DNA from: Methylobacterium sp. FF17
GTDB taxonomy: Bacteria; Pseudomonadota; Alphaproteobacteria; Rhizobiales; Beijerinckiaceae
Assembly (NCBI RefSeq): GCF_025813715.1
Contig: NZ_CP107532.1
Coordinates: 4,798,501-4,862,500, forward strand
Direction: 5' to 3'
DNA: 64,000 nucleotides
The notes under the pieces were generated by a model. It was not told where the DNA came from, did not search any database, and worked only from the letters and a program-made list of their open reading frames with translations. Below, one piece after another: positions 16,636 to 25,522 of this stretch (the first letter of the stretch is position 1; every line of letters starts with the position of its first letter). Both the position numbers and the translations under genes were made by a program.

Positions 16636-16854
16636 ATGAACTCCGAGATCACCCTTCTCGACCGCATCAACGTGGCCGTCACCAGCGACATCGCTGAGGC
16701 GGTTCGTCAGACCGCAGCGGCTCGCGGCCTCACCGTAGCCGACTATGTCCGCGGGTCTGTGCAGGCCCGACTGATGCTCGACGGGGCTCGCTTCAATCGC
16801 CTTCCGAACCTTCAGCGCCTCGCCACCCGCACGAGCCGCTTCCGCACGCTCTGA
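16636..16854 (+). CDS. Small ribbon-helix-helix-like protein
   Basis: 72 residues. INVAVTSDIAEAVRQTAAARGLTVADYVRGSVQARLM fits a CopG/MetJ-like ribbon-helix-helix: one strand and two helices. It heads the rightward operon and is preceded by the repeated 19-base element, which it may bind. Confidence 0.6.
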   Translation: MNSEITLLDRINVAVTSDIAEAVRQTAAARGLTVADYVRGSVQARLMLDGARFNRLPNLQRLATRTSRFRTL

Positions 16855-16866
16855 TCGGAAACCACC

Positions 16867-17901
16867 ATGCCGAAATCCAAGCCCGTCACCCAGAGCACCA
16901 TCGAGGACCAGCTCACAGGCCTCATCACCACCCGCACCAGCCTACAGGCCCGTCAGGCTGCCCTGGCTGCCGATGTCGAGAAGGCCGTCACCGTCCGTCG
17001 CAAGCTGCTGATCGAGGATGGTGACTCCGCGGCCGTCGCCGAGGCCGAGCGCGCCTGTCGCGAGATCGAGGGCACGGCCTACGGCATCAGCGATGCCCTC
17101 GCCGAGATCGAGCGCCGCATCAGCGAGACGGAAGCCCGGATCGAGGCGGCCCGGGTGGACGCCGAGCGGGAGCGTGTTGTCGGCGGCCTGGAGCAGAATG
17201 CCAGCGACATCGAGGTGGCTACCGCCAATCTGGCCAAGGCCCTGGCCGCTGTCGCCAAGGCGCACAGCATGCTCGCGATCACCATCAGTGGTGCGGCGGC
17301 GGGCCAGTTCGATCCCGCATACGGCACAGCCAGCCCGGTCGACATCGCCAACGCCCTCGTCCTGCAGGGCCTCGTCCATGCCCTGCCTGGCCTGGAGGTC
17401 CACGCCGAGATCAATCCCTGGTCGCTCTACAGCATGCGCCAGCCTGTCGAGGGTACGGACCCAGCCGCGACGGCTGCTGCCTTCGGCCAGCGCCTCCGCG
17501 AGGTCGCCGATCAGATCCGCAGACAGGAGATCGGCCAGGATCTGCCGGTCCACCACGATGCTCTGCCTGACTTCAGCCCGGCCAACGACGAGGTGCTGAT
17601 CTTCGTGATCTCTCCCTTCCAGTACATCGGCGCCGACCGCGTTCAGACGATGGTGACCTCCCCGAGCACGCACCTCCCAGTCCCGGTTGCCGAGCGTGCG
17701 ATCGAGTTGGGCGTCGCCTCGGACCACCAGTCGCGCGAATGGAAGGCCGCCCACCAAGATGCCGGCCTCCACGCGTCCGTCCGTGGAAGCGTCGGCTGGG
17801 AAGACTGCGTCGACATTGAGTTCGATCTGGCGGCTTGGCGGCGAGCCGAGACCGAGCGTCAGCGCGGCGCCTGGCTCACCGACCAGCGTCAAGCCGCCTG
17901 A
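16867..17901 (+). CDS. Hypothetical phage protein with N-terminal coiled coil
   Basis: 344 residues. Residues 1-125 form a long heptad-rich coiled coil (EIEGTAYGISDALAEIERRISETEARIEAARVDAE). The C-terminal 200 residues are globular with strands (DEVLIFVISPFQYIGADRVQTMVTSP) and no recognised motif. Its position before a terminase-small-like gene suggests a structural or packaging role, but this is not shown by the sequence. Confidence 0.6.
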   Translation: MPKSKPVTQSTIEDQLTGLITTRTSLQARQAALAADVEKAVTVRRKLLIEDGDSAAVAEAERACREIEGTAYGISDALAEIERRISETEARIEAARVDAERERVVGGLEQNASDIEVATANLAKALAAVAKAHSMLAITISGAAAGQFDPAYGTASPVDIANALVLQGLVHALPGLEVHAEINPWSLYSMRQPVEGTDPAATAAAFGQRLREVADQIRRQEIGQDLPVHHDALPDFSPANDEVLIFVISPFQYIGADRVQTMVTSPSTHLPVPVAERAIELGVASDHQSREWKAAHQDAGLHASVRGSVGWEDCVDIEFDLAAWRRAETERQRGAWLTDQRQAA

Positions 17902-18012
17902 TCCGAGATCGCCGGGAGTTCTTCTCCTTCGCCCGGCGTAGGCACCCGCGGCAGGCGCGTGGCTCAGGCCATGGCCGCGGGTGCCACCCTTCACCGAGTA
18001 CGGGATCTGCAG

Positions 18013-18381
18013 ATGCCCATCCGCACCGAAACCGAGTACCGCAGCGCTCTCTCCCGCCTCGACGGCGAGAAGACCATCATGCGCAGCCGATCTTTCACCG
18101 ATGACGAGCAGCGGGACTTCGATGCCCTGACGGCCGAGATCGCGGCCTACGAGAAGGGTCGCTCCCCCTCGTCCAGCGGTGCGCCATCGACCCTGCTGCC
18201 GCCCAGGTCCCCCATGCCCCAGGCGTCGGCATCTCATCCCATCGACCCGAGTGCCAGCATGCGCCGCGAGCTCGAGCGCCAGGGCTTGGCCCAGCAGCAG
18301 GCCGGCACCGCCTCCATGTCGACGATGAGCATGCAGCGTGAGCTCAAGCGGGCGGGCCTGACCCCGGCAGACCAAGGTTGA
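18013..18381 (+). CDS. Protein with HigA-like N-terminal segment and short C-terminal repeats
   Basis: 122 residues from the ATG at 18013. The beginning (MPIRTETEYRSALSRLD, then DFDALTAEIAAYEKG) resembles the N-terminal helices of HigA-type antitoxins, but the helix-turn-helix that should follow is absent. Instead the C-terminus has a Pro/Ser-rich linker and two copies of an RREL-x-R-x-GL-like motif (SMRRELERQGLAQ and SMQRELKRAGLTP). No toxin neighbour is seen. Function unknown. Confidence 0.5.
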   Translation: MPIRTETEYRSALSRLDGEKTIMRSRSFTDDEQRDFDALTAEIAAYEKGRSPSSSGAPSTLLPPRSPMPQASASHPIDPSASMRRELERQGLAQQQAGTASMSTMSMQRELKRAGLTPADQG

Positions 18382-18506
18382 GCCGCCCCTGACCAGACCG
18401 TCAGGGACCCTGGGAGGCCAAAACCTATATGGGTGGTCGGGGCCCCCAAACTTCCTAGCGCCAGGGTTCGAAACTCACTTAACACCTCAGGGGCAGCAGA
18501 TCGGCC
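18382..18506. other. Short leader before the terminase-small-like gene
   Basis: 125 bases without a gene. Contains GACCAGACCGTCAGGGACCCTGGG and TGGTCGGGGCCCCC, short GC dyads that could fold, and then the GTG start at 18507. Confidence 0.35.
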
Positions 18507-19121
18507 GTGACCATCACAACTAAGGCTGCACTTGCCGACGAGCTCGGCGTAACTCGCGCCCGCGTCTCGCAATACGTGAAGGCGGGCCTGCCTGTACGCT
18601 CAGACGGTAAACTTGAGCGCGATGAAGCCCTTAACTGGCTTAACCGGAATGTGGTCGGACTTAACAGGGAGCAGGACCGGGGAGTTAACCGGGCCGCTCG
18701 CCTCGCGAAGCCGACGAAGGCCAAGCCAAAGTCCCCGCCAGAGCCCGAGCCCTTCGCGCCCGAAGACCTCGTGCGGGCCATCGTCGTGGCGATGATCCAC
18801 CGGATGGACGCTGTGACCGCCTTCGCAGTGATCGCCGCCGGGGGCAGCGCCGAGACCGCCTACGCCGCCGCCAGCATCGCCCGCTCCGAGATGATGCAGG
18901 CCGGCGGCGACGTGGCGATGGCCTGGGGAGTGCCCGATGGGTTCGACGGCCCGCTCGGGCAGGTCGAGGCTACGCCGTTCCCGCCGAACTGGCCTGCCCT
19001 TGCCGCGATAGCAGGTGAACCGCCCGACCTTGGTCAGTGGCGCGAGGCGGAAACTCGCCGCCCGTACTGGCAAGACCCAGAGCCAGCCGAACCGCCCCAC
19101 CCCTGGGACGTCACCCCTTAG
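18507..19121 (+). CDS. HTH protein resembling a phage terminase small subunit
   Basis: 204 residues from a GTG. The N-terminal helix-turn-helix (TKAALADELGVTRARVSQYVKAGLPVRSDGKLERDEALNWLNRNV) is of the Nu1/terminase-small type that binds the packaging site. A Pro/Lys linker and a C-terminal domain of unknown type follow. A large terminase would be expected next but is not present; a tail assembly-like gene follows instead. It could alternatively be a stand-alone regulator. Confidence 0.6.
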   Translation: MTITTKAALADELGVTRARVSQYVKAGLPVRSDGKLERDEALNWLNRNVVGLNREQDRGVNRAARLAKPTKAKPKSPPEPEPFAPEDLVRAIVVAMIHRMDAVTAFAVIAAGGSAETAYAAASIARSEMMQAGGDVAMAWGVPDGFDGPLGQVEATPFPPNWPALAAIAGEPPDLGQWREAETRRPYWQDPEPAEPPHPWDVTP

Positions 19122-19147
19122 CCCCTCACCGCACGAACGGATCACCC

Positions 19148-19510
19148 ATGCTGAAGCTGACCCCGACCCCGACTGAACCGACGTGGCTCGACCTCCTGCC
19201 GGGGGTGCGGGTGCGCTTGAAGCCGCCCACGGTCCTGACGATCCTGGCGGCGCGCGATGCCGCCACTGAGGTTTACCGGGCCGATCTCCTGAAAGACGCC
19301 GCCGACCGCGACCCCGACGTCATCGTTCACGCGACCATCGCCATGGTGACATCGTACGCGCGCCGGCGGATCGAAGGCTGGGAGGGCGTAGGCGACGATG
19401 CGGGCGAAGCCATCCCCGTGACGCCCGAGAACGTGGACGCGGCCATGGACCTGCACCCGTTCTACGAGGCCTTCGACCGCCTCGTGCTCGCCCCGGCCAT
19501 GGCCGCCTGA
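19148..19510 (+). CDS. Phage tail assembly chaperone-like protein
   Basis: 120 residues from the ATG at 19148. PGVRVRLKPPTVLTILAARDAATEVYR, followed by a helical region, is like the small acidic tail assembly proteins that immediately precede tape-measure genes in siphophages. Assignment relies mostly on gene order (26 bases before the tape measure). No frameshift-generated second product is obvious. Confidence 0.55.
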   Translation: MLKLTPTPTEPTWLDLLPGVRVRLKPPTVLTILAARDAATEVYRADLLKDAADRDPDVIVHATIAMVTSYARRRIEGWEGVGDDAGEAIPVTPENVDAAMDLHPFYEAFDRLVLAPAMAA

Positions 19511-19535
19511 CCTCAGCCGCGCAGGAGGCGCCACC

Positions 19536-22349
19536 ATGCCCACGAACATAGCCATCCGTCTCGGCGTCGAGGGCGGCGCCAGCCTGAAGCGCGAACTCGA
19601 GGAGGCCGGCCGCTCCGGCGAGCAGGCGTTCAAGGGAGTCGGGGCCGCAGCAGAGGCGGCCGCCGCAGCAGCCGACAAGCTGGCGAAGAAGGCCGGCGAG
19701 GCAGGAGACGCAGCACGCCGGGTACCGGGTGCGTCCGGCGGCTCTCCGGCGCCCGCGGCACCCTCAACCCCGTACCCAGCGCCGAGCCCGACCACGGCGC
19801 GCGAGGTCGAGCGCCTGCGGGTTCAGCTGGACGAGGAGTACCGGCGGACGAAGCAACTCGGGACCGCCGAGGTCCGGATCGGCCGCGGAGTGTCCGGCGG
19901 CTACTTCGATGCGGCCGAGGGCGAGCGCCTTCGATCCCTGGCAGCAGCGAAGTACGCGGCGGGCGGCACGAACGACAACGATCCCTCCCGCCGCGGCCTC
20001 TCCAGCTACGACAAGCAGTTCGTGCGCTACCAGGGCTTCGACGTTGCCAGCACCCTCGGGTCCGGCGGATCTCTGACCACGGCCGCTTTCCAGCAGGGCC
20101 CGCAGCTCCTGCAACAGCTTGCCGACCGGGAAGGCGGTCTTGGCGCCGGCCTGAAGCAGCTCGGGGTCAGCGCCCTTGGTCTCGTCACCCCCATCACGGT
20201 GGCAACCACGGCGGTGGGCGGCATGGCCGCGGCGCTGGCCTATGCGGCGATCCAGGCTGGCAAGGACCGGGACGTGCTGGAGAAGGCCACGAAAGGGATC
20301 GGGGCGGCCACTGGTGCCACGATCTCGCAGCTGGACGACCTTGCCCGCGCCAACATGGAGGGCGGCAAGATCTCGGGCTCCACGGCCCGCGAGTACGTGG
20401 CGGCCTACGCCTCCCTCGGCAGCCTCGCCCTCCCGGTGATCGGCGATCTAACCCGCCTCACAGCGGACTACGCCCGGGTGACGGGCCAGGAGGGTGCGGC
20501 GGCGGCAACCGAACTTGGACGGGCGGTCGCTGAGGGCGGTACGGCCCTCGACGGCGTAGCGGCCAAGATCGGCGGCCTCGATGACCGGACCCGGCAGCTC
20601 ATCCAGACCCAGATCGAACAGGGTGATCGCTCTGGAGCGCAGGCCACGGCGGCCGAGTACCTGAAGAGCACGATCGACGCGAACACCGCCGCGACGACCG
20701 GATGGGCCGGCGCCTGGAACGCTGCTACCGCCGCGGCGAACGGCTACTGGGAGGCCGCCAAGCGCATCGCTGGCATCAAGCTCGGCATCGTGCCGGAGGG
20801 CGCGGCCGAGGCGGTGGCACGGCTTCAGGCTTCGGTGGATGCCACGAACCGGACGCGTCAGGCGATGGGCATGGACCCGCTGAACGGCGCGAACAGTGAG
20901 CAGGCCCGGCAGCTGGCCACCGCGAAGGTCATCGCCGACCAGGACCGCATGATTGCCGAGGGCAAGGCTGCCGAGGAGCGGGCTACCAAGGCATCCACGG
21001 CGGCCGGCAACGTCGCTCGGGCAGTCGACCCCAACTTCGCCCGCCTCTCGCAGCTCCGGGAGCAGCAGAACGCCCTGCGCGACGCTCTGGCGGACCCGCT
21101 GGCCCGCTCGAAGCTCTCCGACACCTCGCAGGTGGAGGACGCCTACACCGCGACCACCCGCGCCATCACGACGATGACCGATGCCACCGGTAAGGCAATC
21201 TCGGCCGAAGAGATGGCCAGGCGCTCCGACCAGCTCCGGATCGATGGCCTGAACGCCAAGACGGCAGCCGAGAAAGCGGCCTTGGCCGAGCGCCAGAAAG
21301 CCTTCGACCTCATCGGGAAGATGGTCACCCCGAGCGATGCCCGCGGGCAGATTGACCGGGCATCCTTCCTGGCGCGTGCCGAGACCGATGCGAAGGGCGG
21401 CGGCAGCAAGGGTGCGAGCGGCGAGAAGCTGGACGAATACGATCGAGCCACCCGATCCCTGGAAGACCGCATTCGCCGGCAGGCCGAGGAGGCGACGACC
21501 TTCGGCCAGGGCGCACAGGAGATTGCCCGGTACCGCGCGGAGCAGGATCTCCTCGCCGCTGCCAAACGGGCCGACCGGGACGTGACGTCCGACCTCACGG
21601 CGCAGATCAAGGACTATGCCGATCGGGCCGGCGAGGCTGCGAAGCGCAACGAGGAGCTGCGGGACAGTCTGCGCACCGTGGACAGCGTGCGCAGCGCCGG
21701 GTCCGACAGCATCCGCAGTATCGTCACCGACCTGCAGAAGGGCACCAGCGCCACCAACCTCCTGACCAACGCGACCTCCCGGCTCGCAACGGCCTTCGGG
21801 AACATGGCCTCCGACCAGATCGCAGAGGCCTTCCTGGGCAAGCGTGGGTCCGCCGGGTGGCTCTCGGACTTCCTGAAGCCGTCGACCACCGGGAGCACTG
21901 AGTCCGGTGGCATCGCGGGCTTCCTGGCCTCGGCCAAGAGCTTCTTCGGGTTCGCGGACGGCGGGTACACAGGGGCGGGCATGCGCCTCGAGCCGGCCGG
22001 CATCGTCCACCGCGGCGAGTACGTCATCGACCGGACATCGGTGGACCGGATCGGCATCGGCACCCTGGACGCGATGCGCAAGGGTGCCCATGGATATGCC
22101 GATGGCGGCTACGTCCGGCCCGCCCCAGTCTCCCGCGCCGCCTTCGGCACCCCGGCATCAGCCGACGCGATGCCGAGCGTCGTCATCAACAACAACGGCG
22201 CCCCAGTGCAGGTCCAGTCCGCTCAGATGACTACCGACGGCCAGGGCAACCGGCGCCTGGAAATGACGCTCGGCGACATGGTGGCGACAGGAGCCAAGAC
22301 CCCTCAGGGCCGGCAGGCAGTTGGTCGCCAGAAAATCGTCTCGACCTGA
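19536..22349 (+). CDS. Phage tail tape measure protein
   Basis: 937 residues. Ala-rich coiled coil at the N-terminus, a hydrophobic alpha-helical segment near 195-235 (GVSALGLVTPITVATTAVGGMAAALAYAAI), a long helical middle, and a C-terminal Gly-rich module (GFADGGYTGAG, GIVHRGEYVIDRTSVDRIG, GYADGGYVRP) that is characteristic of tape-measure proteins. It sets tail length and is carried in the tail lumen. Finding it without baseplate, tail tube or capsid genes is unusual. Confidence 0.88.
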   Translation: MPTNIAIRLGVEGGASLKRELEEAGRSGEQAFKGVGAAAEAAAAAADKLAKKAGEAGDAARRVPGASGGSPAPAAPSTPYPAPSPTTAREVERLRVQLDEEYRRTKQLGTAEVRIGRGVSGGYFDAAEGERLRSLAAAKYAAGGTNDNDPSRRGLSSYDKQFVRYQGFDVASTLGSGGSLTTAAFQQGPQLLQQLADREGGLGAGLKQLGVSALGLVTPITVATTAVGGMAAALAYAAIQAGKDRDVLEKATKGIGAATGATISQLDDLARANMEGGKISGSTAREYVAAYASLGSLALPVIGDLTRLTADYARVTGQEGAAAATELGRAVAEGGTALDGVAAKIGGLDDRTRQLIQTQIEQGDRSGAQATAAEYLKSTIDANTAATTGWAGAWNAATAAANGYWEAAKRIAGIKLGIVPEGAAEAVARLQASVDATNRTRQAMGMDPLNGANSEQARQLATAKVIADQDRMIAEGKAAEERATKASTAAGNVARAVDPNFARLSQLREQQNALRDALADPLARSKLSDTSQVEDAYTATTRAITTMTDATGKAISAEEMARRSDQLRIDGLNAKTAAEKAALAERQKAFDLIGKMVTPSDARGQIDRASFLARAETDAKGGGSKGASGEKLDEYDRATRSLEDRIRRQAEEATTFGQGAQEIARYRAEQDLLAAAKRADRDVTSDLTAQIKDYADRAGEAAKRNEELRDSLRTVDSVRSAGSDSIRSIVTDLQKGTSATNLLTNATSRLATAFGNMASDQIAEAFLGKRGSAGWLSDFLKPSTTGSTESGGIAGFLASAKSFFGFADGGYTGAGMRLEPAGIVHRGEYVIDRTSVDRIGIGTLDAMRKGAHGYADGGYVRPAPVSRAAFGTPASADAMPSVVINNNGAPVQVQSAQMTTDGQGNRRLEMTLGDMVATGAKTPQGRQAVGRQKIVST

Positions 22350-22673
22350 CCGACAACGACCTTGAGGCAGATAGCTAACGCTCCTGCGCCGGTAGAGCGT
22401 CCCGGAGCATAGGATCGGCGCGTACGGGCTCGCCTACATGGTCGCGGTCATAGACCGGACGGCGGAGATCGCAACCGACCTAAATCGTCATAACGACGAA
22501 CGTCAGGCCGTATGATACCGCACTACGCTTGCGCAACCGGAGGCGGCCACATGACTACGCATCGTACGGTCGCCCCAAAGCGGCACGTGTGCCATCTGGG
22601 TTCTCTCAGGACCCAGAAAGCACATTCAGTTAGGAAAAACTCGTTGTGCGATCTAGAAGGTTCTAAAGTACGA
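22350..22673. other. Leader of the HD/nucleotidyltransferase operon
   Basis: 324 bases between the tape measure and the HD gene. Contains the hairpin at 22595-22617 and the near-palindrome TAGAAGGTTCTA (22652-22663). The frame open from 22512 has unlikely composition, so I treat it as untranslated. GC content falls sharply here. Confidence 0.5.
22595..22617. promoter_or_regulatory. Hairpin upstream of the HD gene
   Basis: TCTGGGTTC and GGACCCAGA pair fully as RNA with one G-U, around the loop TCTCA. There is no long T-run after it on either strand, so it may be an operator, attenuator or RNA structure rather than a simple terminator. Confidence 0.5.
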
Positions 22674-23765
22674 ATGGCGAACTTGAGTCAGAGGGGCGGG
22701 CATTCGTTTTACGATTTCGTTGAACCTCTTGATCCGGGGACCGGTATCATGGGCGATGGCCTGTACGCAGAACTGGCAAAAACCTCAGCCTTCCAGCGGC
22801 TTAAGCAGGTCAGGTTTCTGGGTGGCATCGACTATATCTTGGTTCCTGCTCCAAATGGGTCGAAGAGCAGGTACACCAGATTTCAGCACAGTCTGGGGGT
22901 TGCCCGCTTAGCGCTCCTCTATGCTCGCCAAAGAGAGATAAGCTACCAAGACCGCCGCACCCTGTACGTAGCAGCGATGCTGCATGACATCGGGCACGCG
23001 CCACTTTCTCACTCTCTGGAACCAACGTTTCTAAAGCACTTTGGTATCGAACATCATAAAGCGACGAGCGATATTATAGCTGGTCGCGTTGATATTGGAA
23101 TAGATGTTTATCAAGTCCTGCGGTGGCATGGAATCAACGTCGAGCAAGTAATTGCCCTCATATCGGGTGAGGACAGCAGCTTCGATGGACTGTTTTCTGG
23201 CCCGATAAACTTTGACACTATTGAAGGAATTCTGCGTTCGCACTCTTACGCGACGGCGTCAGCAACTGTTTACGGTCCCGAAGCGATTACGCGAGCCGCA
23301 ATCTATAGGGATGACCCGAAGTCTAGAGAGCTGATTGATACATTTTGGCACTATAAAAATCTTATGTACAAGACAGTCATCAACTCAGAGTCTGGAATTC
23401 TGGCCGACTTTATATGTCAGAAGTTCATGGAGATGAACATCAGGCATTTTTCTGAGAAGGACTACTATACGACTGAGGACTCGGCTTTTAGAAAAATGCC
23501 TGGCCTCAGAGAGTTGCTCACAAGTAAAAACTTTATGTATATATCTCGTTCATATGCGAACGAACCTATCAACTACCGAGCGCGAAGCTTTTTCATTGAT
23601 CAAAGCATCCCGTTTAAGTCTGAAATGGATGCGTTGCGGTATCAGCAGTCAAAAGAGCAAAAATCGCTCTTGCCGCATTCCGCAACTCAGGTAGGTATCT
23701 TCGGACCAGGCTGGGACCTCCTTAATGAGCACACCTTACGAGCGCAGCAAACTCTTTTCCGATGA
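22674..23765 (+). CDS. HD-domain phosphohydrolase (dGTPase/SAMHD1-like)
   Basis: 363 residues from the ATG at 22674, which starts the conserved part; the ribosome site (AGAAGG, about 15 bases away) is weak. The pattern FQRLKQVRFLGGIDYILVP, then RYTRFQHSLGVARL (His72), MLHDIGHAPLSHSLE (His104-Asp105 plus His108/His113) and later GPINFDTIEGILRS (distal Asp) is that of the SAMHD1/YwfO branch of HD metal-dependent nucleotide hydrolases. Substrates in this branch include dNTPs, cyclic or modified nucleotides; which applies here is unknown. It overlaps the nucleotidyltransferase gene by 41 bases. AT-rich codon use contrasts with the tape-measure gene and indicates separate acquisition. Confidence 0.85.
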   Translation: MANLSQRGGHSFYDFVEPLDPGTGIMGDGLYAELAKTSAFQRLKQVRFLGGIDYILVPAPNGSKSRYTRFQHSLGVARLALLYARQREISYQDRRTLYVAAMLHDIGHAPLSHSLEPTFLKHFGIEHHKATSDIIAGRVDIGIDVYQVLRWHGINVEQVIALISGEDSSFDGLFSGPINFDTIEGILRSHSYATASATVYGPEAITRAAIYRDDPKSRELIDTFWHYKNLMYKTVINSESGILADFICQKFMEMNIRHFSEKDYYTTEDSAFRKMPGLRELLTSKNFMYISRSYANEPINYRARSFFIDQSIPFKSEMDALRYQQSKEQKSLLPHSATQVGIFGPGWDLLNEHTLRAQQTLFR

Positions 23766-24663
23766 GAAGCTTACTGCACTCCGGGAAGGTCTAGGTAATC
23801 TCGTTCCAGCCGGCGAGGCTGTGGTTACTTGTGGTTCTTATGCTAGACGTGAAGCATCTGAAAACTCAGATCTTGATTATTTTATCATTACTCAATGTTC
23901 AGAGGGCGCGTCAGATCACTCGTGGGGTGATAAGGTCAGAGATGTCATTAGTAGCTTGGTAAAAACTGAGCCGGCTGCTGGAGGAGCCTTTTCCGGCATA
24001 ATCCATAGAGCTTCTATGACAAAGGATATTGGTGGAGACGGCGACGACAATGCCCACTTCACCCGCAGAATGCTCTTCTTGCTGGAGGGCGCTTATTTAG
24101 CGAATGAGGCCGAAATTCGCAGCTTTCGCAGGGAAATACTGGAAAGATATATTGGTGAAAAAATAACTAACCCGCAGATTGCCTTATTTCTTCTGAATGA
24201 TGTGATCCGCTACTATAGAACTATGGCCGTTGACTATGAGTTCAAAACGGTCGAGGGCACGAAGCCGAAGCCCTGGGGACTCAGGAACATCAAGCTCGTT
24301 TTTTCACGTAAACTGCTTTACGCGAGCGGTCTGTTCAGCGTTGCAATGACAGTGGATCGAACAAGAGACAAGAAGATCGAGACGCTGGAAAAGTTATTTG
24401 ACATGCCGGTAATCGATCGAATGCAGTACATTTGCGGCAAGAGCGCCATGGAAAACGTTCTGGAGCGCTACAATGTGTTTCTTGAAAGGCTTGAAGATCA
24501 CGATGTTCGCAGTAAATTGACTGCTCTGACTAGAGATGAGCGTAGCGATAAGTTATTTAGAGAAATAAAAAACGAAGGCCACCTGTTTACTCGTGACTTA
24601 CTTAAGCTTTTCGACAACAGCTTCGATTCAACGCATCCCATCAGAAAAGCTGTCTTATTCTGA
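23725..24663 (+). CDS. Nucleotidyltransferase (Pol beta superfamily, MNT/CD-NTase-like)
   Basis: 312 residues. The catalytic signature TCGSYARREASENSDLDYFII provides Gly37-Ser38 and the Asp49-x-Asp51 metal-binding pair. A conserved-looking region (DNAHFTRRMLFLLEGAYLANEAEI) and a helical C-terminal half (NPQIALFLLNDVIRYYRTMAVDYEFKT, LVFSRKLLYASGLF) follow. It should transfer a nucleotide to a protein, RNA or small molecule. Partnered with an HD hydrolase through a 41-base gene overlap, it may form a synthesis/degradation or toxin/antitoxin-like couple. I do not recognise this exact pair as a named system. AT-rich like its partner. Confidence 0.85.
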   Translation: MSTPYERSKLFSDEKLTALREGLGNLVPAGEAVVTCGSYARREASENSDLDYFIITQCSEGASDHSWGDKVRDVISSLVKTEPAAGGAFSGIIHRASMTKDIGGDGDDNAHFTRRMLFLLEGAYLANEAEIRSFRREILERYIGEKITNPQIALFLLNDVIRYYRTMAVDYEFKTVEGTKPKPWGLRNIKLVFSRKLLYASGLFSVAMTVDRTRDKKIETLEKLFDMPVIDRMQYICGKSAMENVLERYNVFLERLEDHDVRSKLTALTRDERSDKLFREIKNEGHLFTRDLLKLFDNSFDSTHPIRKAVLF

Positions 24664-24869
24664 TTAAACGTAAACTCTCAGAGCGTCAGATAAGCCGTCT
24701 ATCAGGATGGAAGGGCCACTTTCCTGGTCGATTACATCCAGAACTCAAGAGTAAACAGTGCAGGCGAAGCGATAAATTTGCACCTCCAGTGTAATGCCTA
24801 CGCGCGTGCACCGATCTGAAATGGGCGAGCAATTAAGCTCGCAATCCCAGATCGACGGAGGACACCTCG
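24664..24869. other. Intergenic region after the HD/NTase pair
   Basis: Convergent boundary with the leftward small genes. I see no gene and no clear terminator. Confidence 0.35.
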
Positions 24870-25088
24870 TCACATGCTGGTGTCGGGAATGTCCTTGCCC
24901 ACAGTCTCGGGCGCAAGCGCTTCCTCGCCCTCCCAGGGTAGGCTTTGCCAGGGCGGCTGTCCGCCACGAACCTCGTAGTCCTCCCGCGATAGCGTCAGCT
25001 GGCCATGCTCGCCATCCTCCGCTCGGATGTGCGTCGGCTGGGGCTGCTTGGGCAGGCACAGGTAGAGGCCTTTGAACGAGGTCGCCAT
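24870..25088 (-). CDS. Small hypothetical protein
   Basis: 72 residues (ATSFKGLYLCLPKQPQPTHIRAEDGEHGQLTLSREDYEVRGGQPPW). A GGAAAGC sequence precedes the ATG at 25088. The strand-turn pattern suggests a small beta-rich protein; no family recognised. First of a cluster of short accessory genes filling the right third of the element. Confidence 0.45.
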   Translation of the reverse strand: MATSFKGLYLCLPKQPQPTHIRAEDGEHGQLTLSREDYEVRGGQPPWQSLPWEGEEALAPETVGKDIPDTSM

Positions 25089-25108
25089 GTGATCTGCTTT
25101 CCGATTGC

Positions 25109-25396
25109 CTACTGGCTGGACCCTGACGGGGGCAGGCCTTGCTCTGGGGTAGGCACTACGCCGAGACCGCCGGCTGCGTTAGGAGGTGCTGCACCGAGAC
25201 GCCGCAGCAGCGCTTCATAGGTCTGTGCGGCTGGCGAGTGCGGCTGGAGCTCGTTCGTGCTGTCCAGAAGCTGCTGGACGTCCTGGACGAACAGGCGCTT
25301 GGCCTCATCACCGCCAGGGAGCGCTTCGAATAGCCGGCTGATCGCGAGCTCGTACAAACCCATGAGGATTTCGAGCTTCTGGGTGTCTTCCGGCAT
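25109..25396 (-). CDS. Small hypothetical helical protein
   Basis: 95 residues, helical for the first 70 (TQKLEILMGLYELAISRLFEALPGGDEAKRLFVQDVQQLLD), then a Pro/Gly tail. Two-helix pattern without a known motif. Same strand and 20 bases from the next small gene, so possibly cotranscribed. Confidence 0.5.
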   Translation of the reverse strand: MPEDTQKLEILMGLYELAISRLFEALPGGDEAKRLFVQDVQQLLDSTNELQPHSPAAQTYEALLRRLGAAPPNAAGGLGVVPTPEQGLPPSGSSQ

Positions 25397-25522
25397 CGTG
25401 CTGTTCGCCCCTGTTATTCAGCCACCCTGATGGCGATAGCATCCCTCGTAGAACAGGGTCTGCGGCTCGAGTGACCGACCCGCATTCGGCTCCTAATTGT
25501 CAGCCGTAGTTCGGTTTCGCCC

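Noticed and set aside
22512..22673. N-terminal extension of the HD protein from the ATG at 22512
   Set aside because: The added 54 residues have no domain-like composition and cover the leader hairpin; the conserved part starts at 22674.
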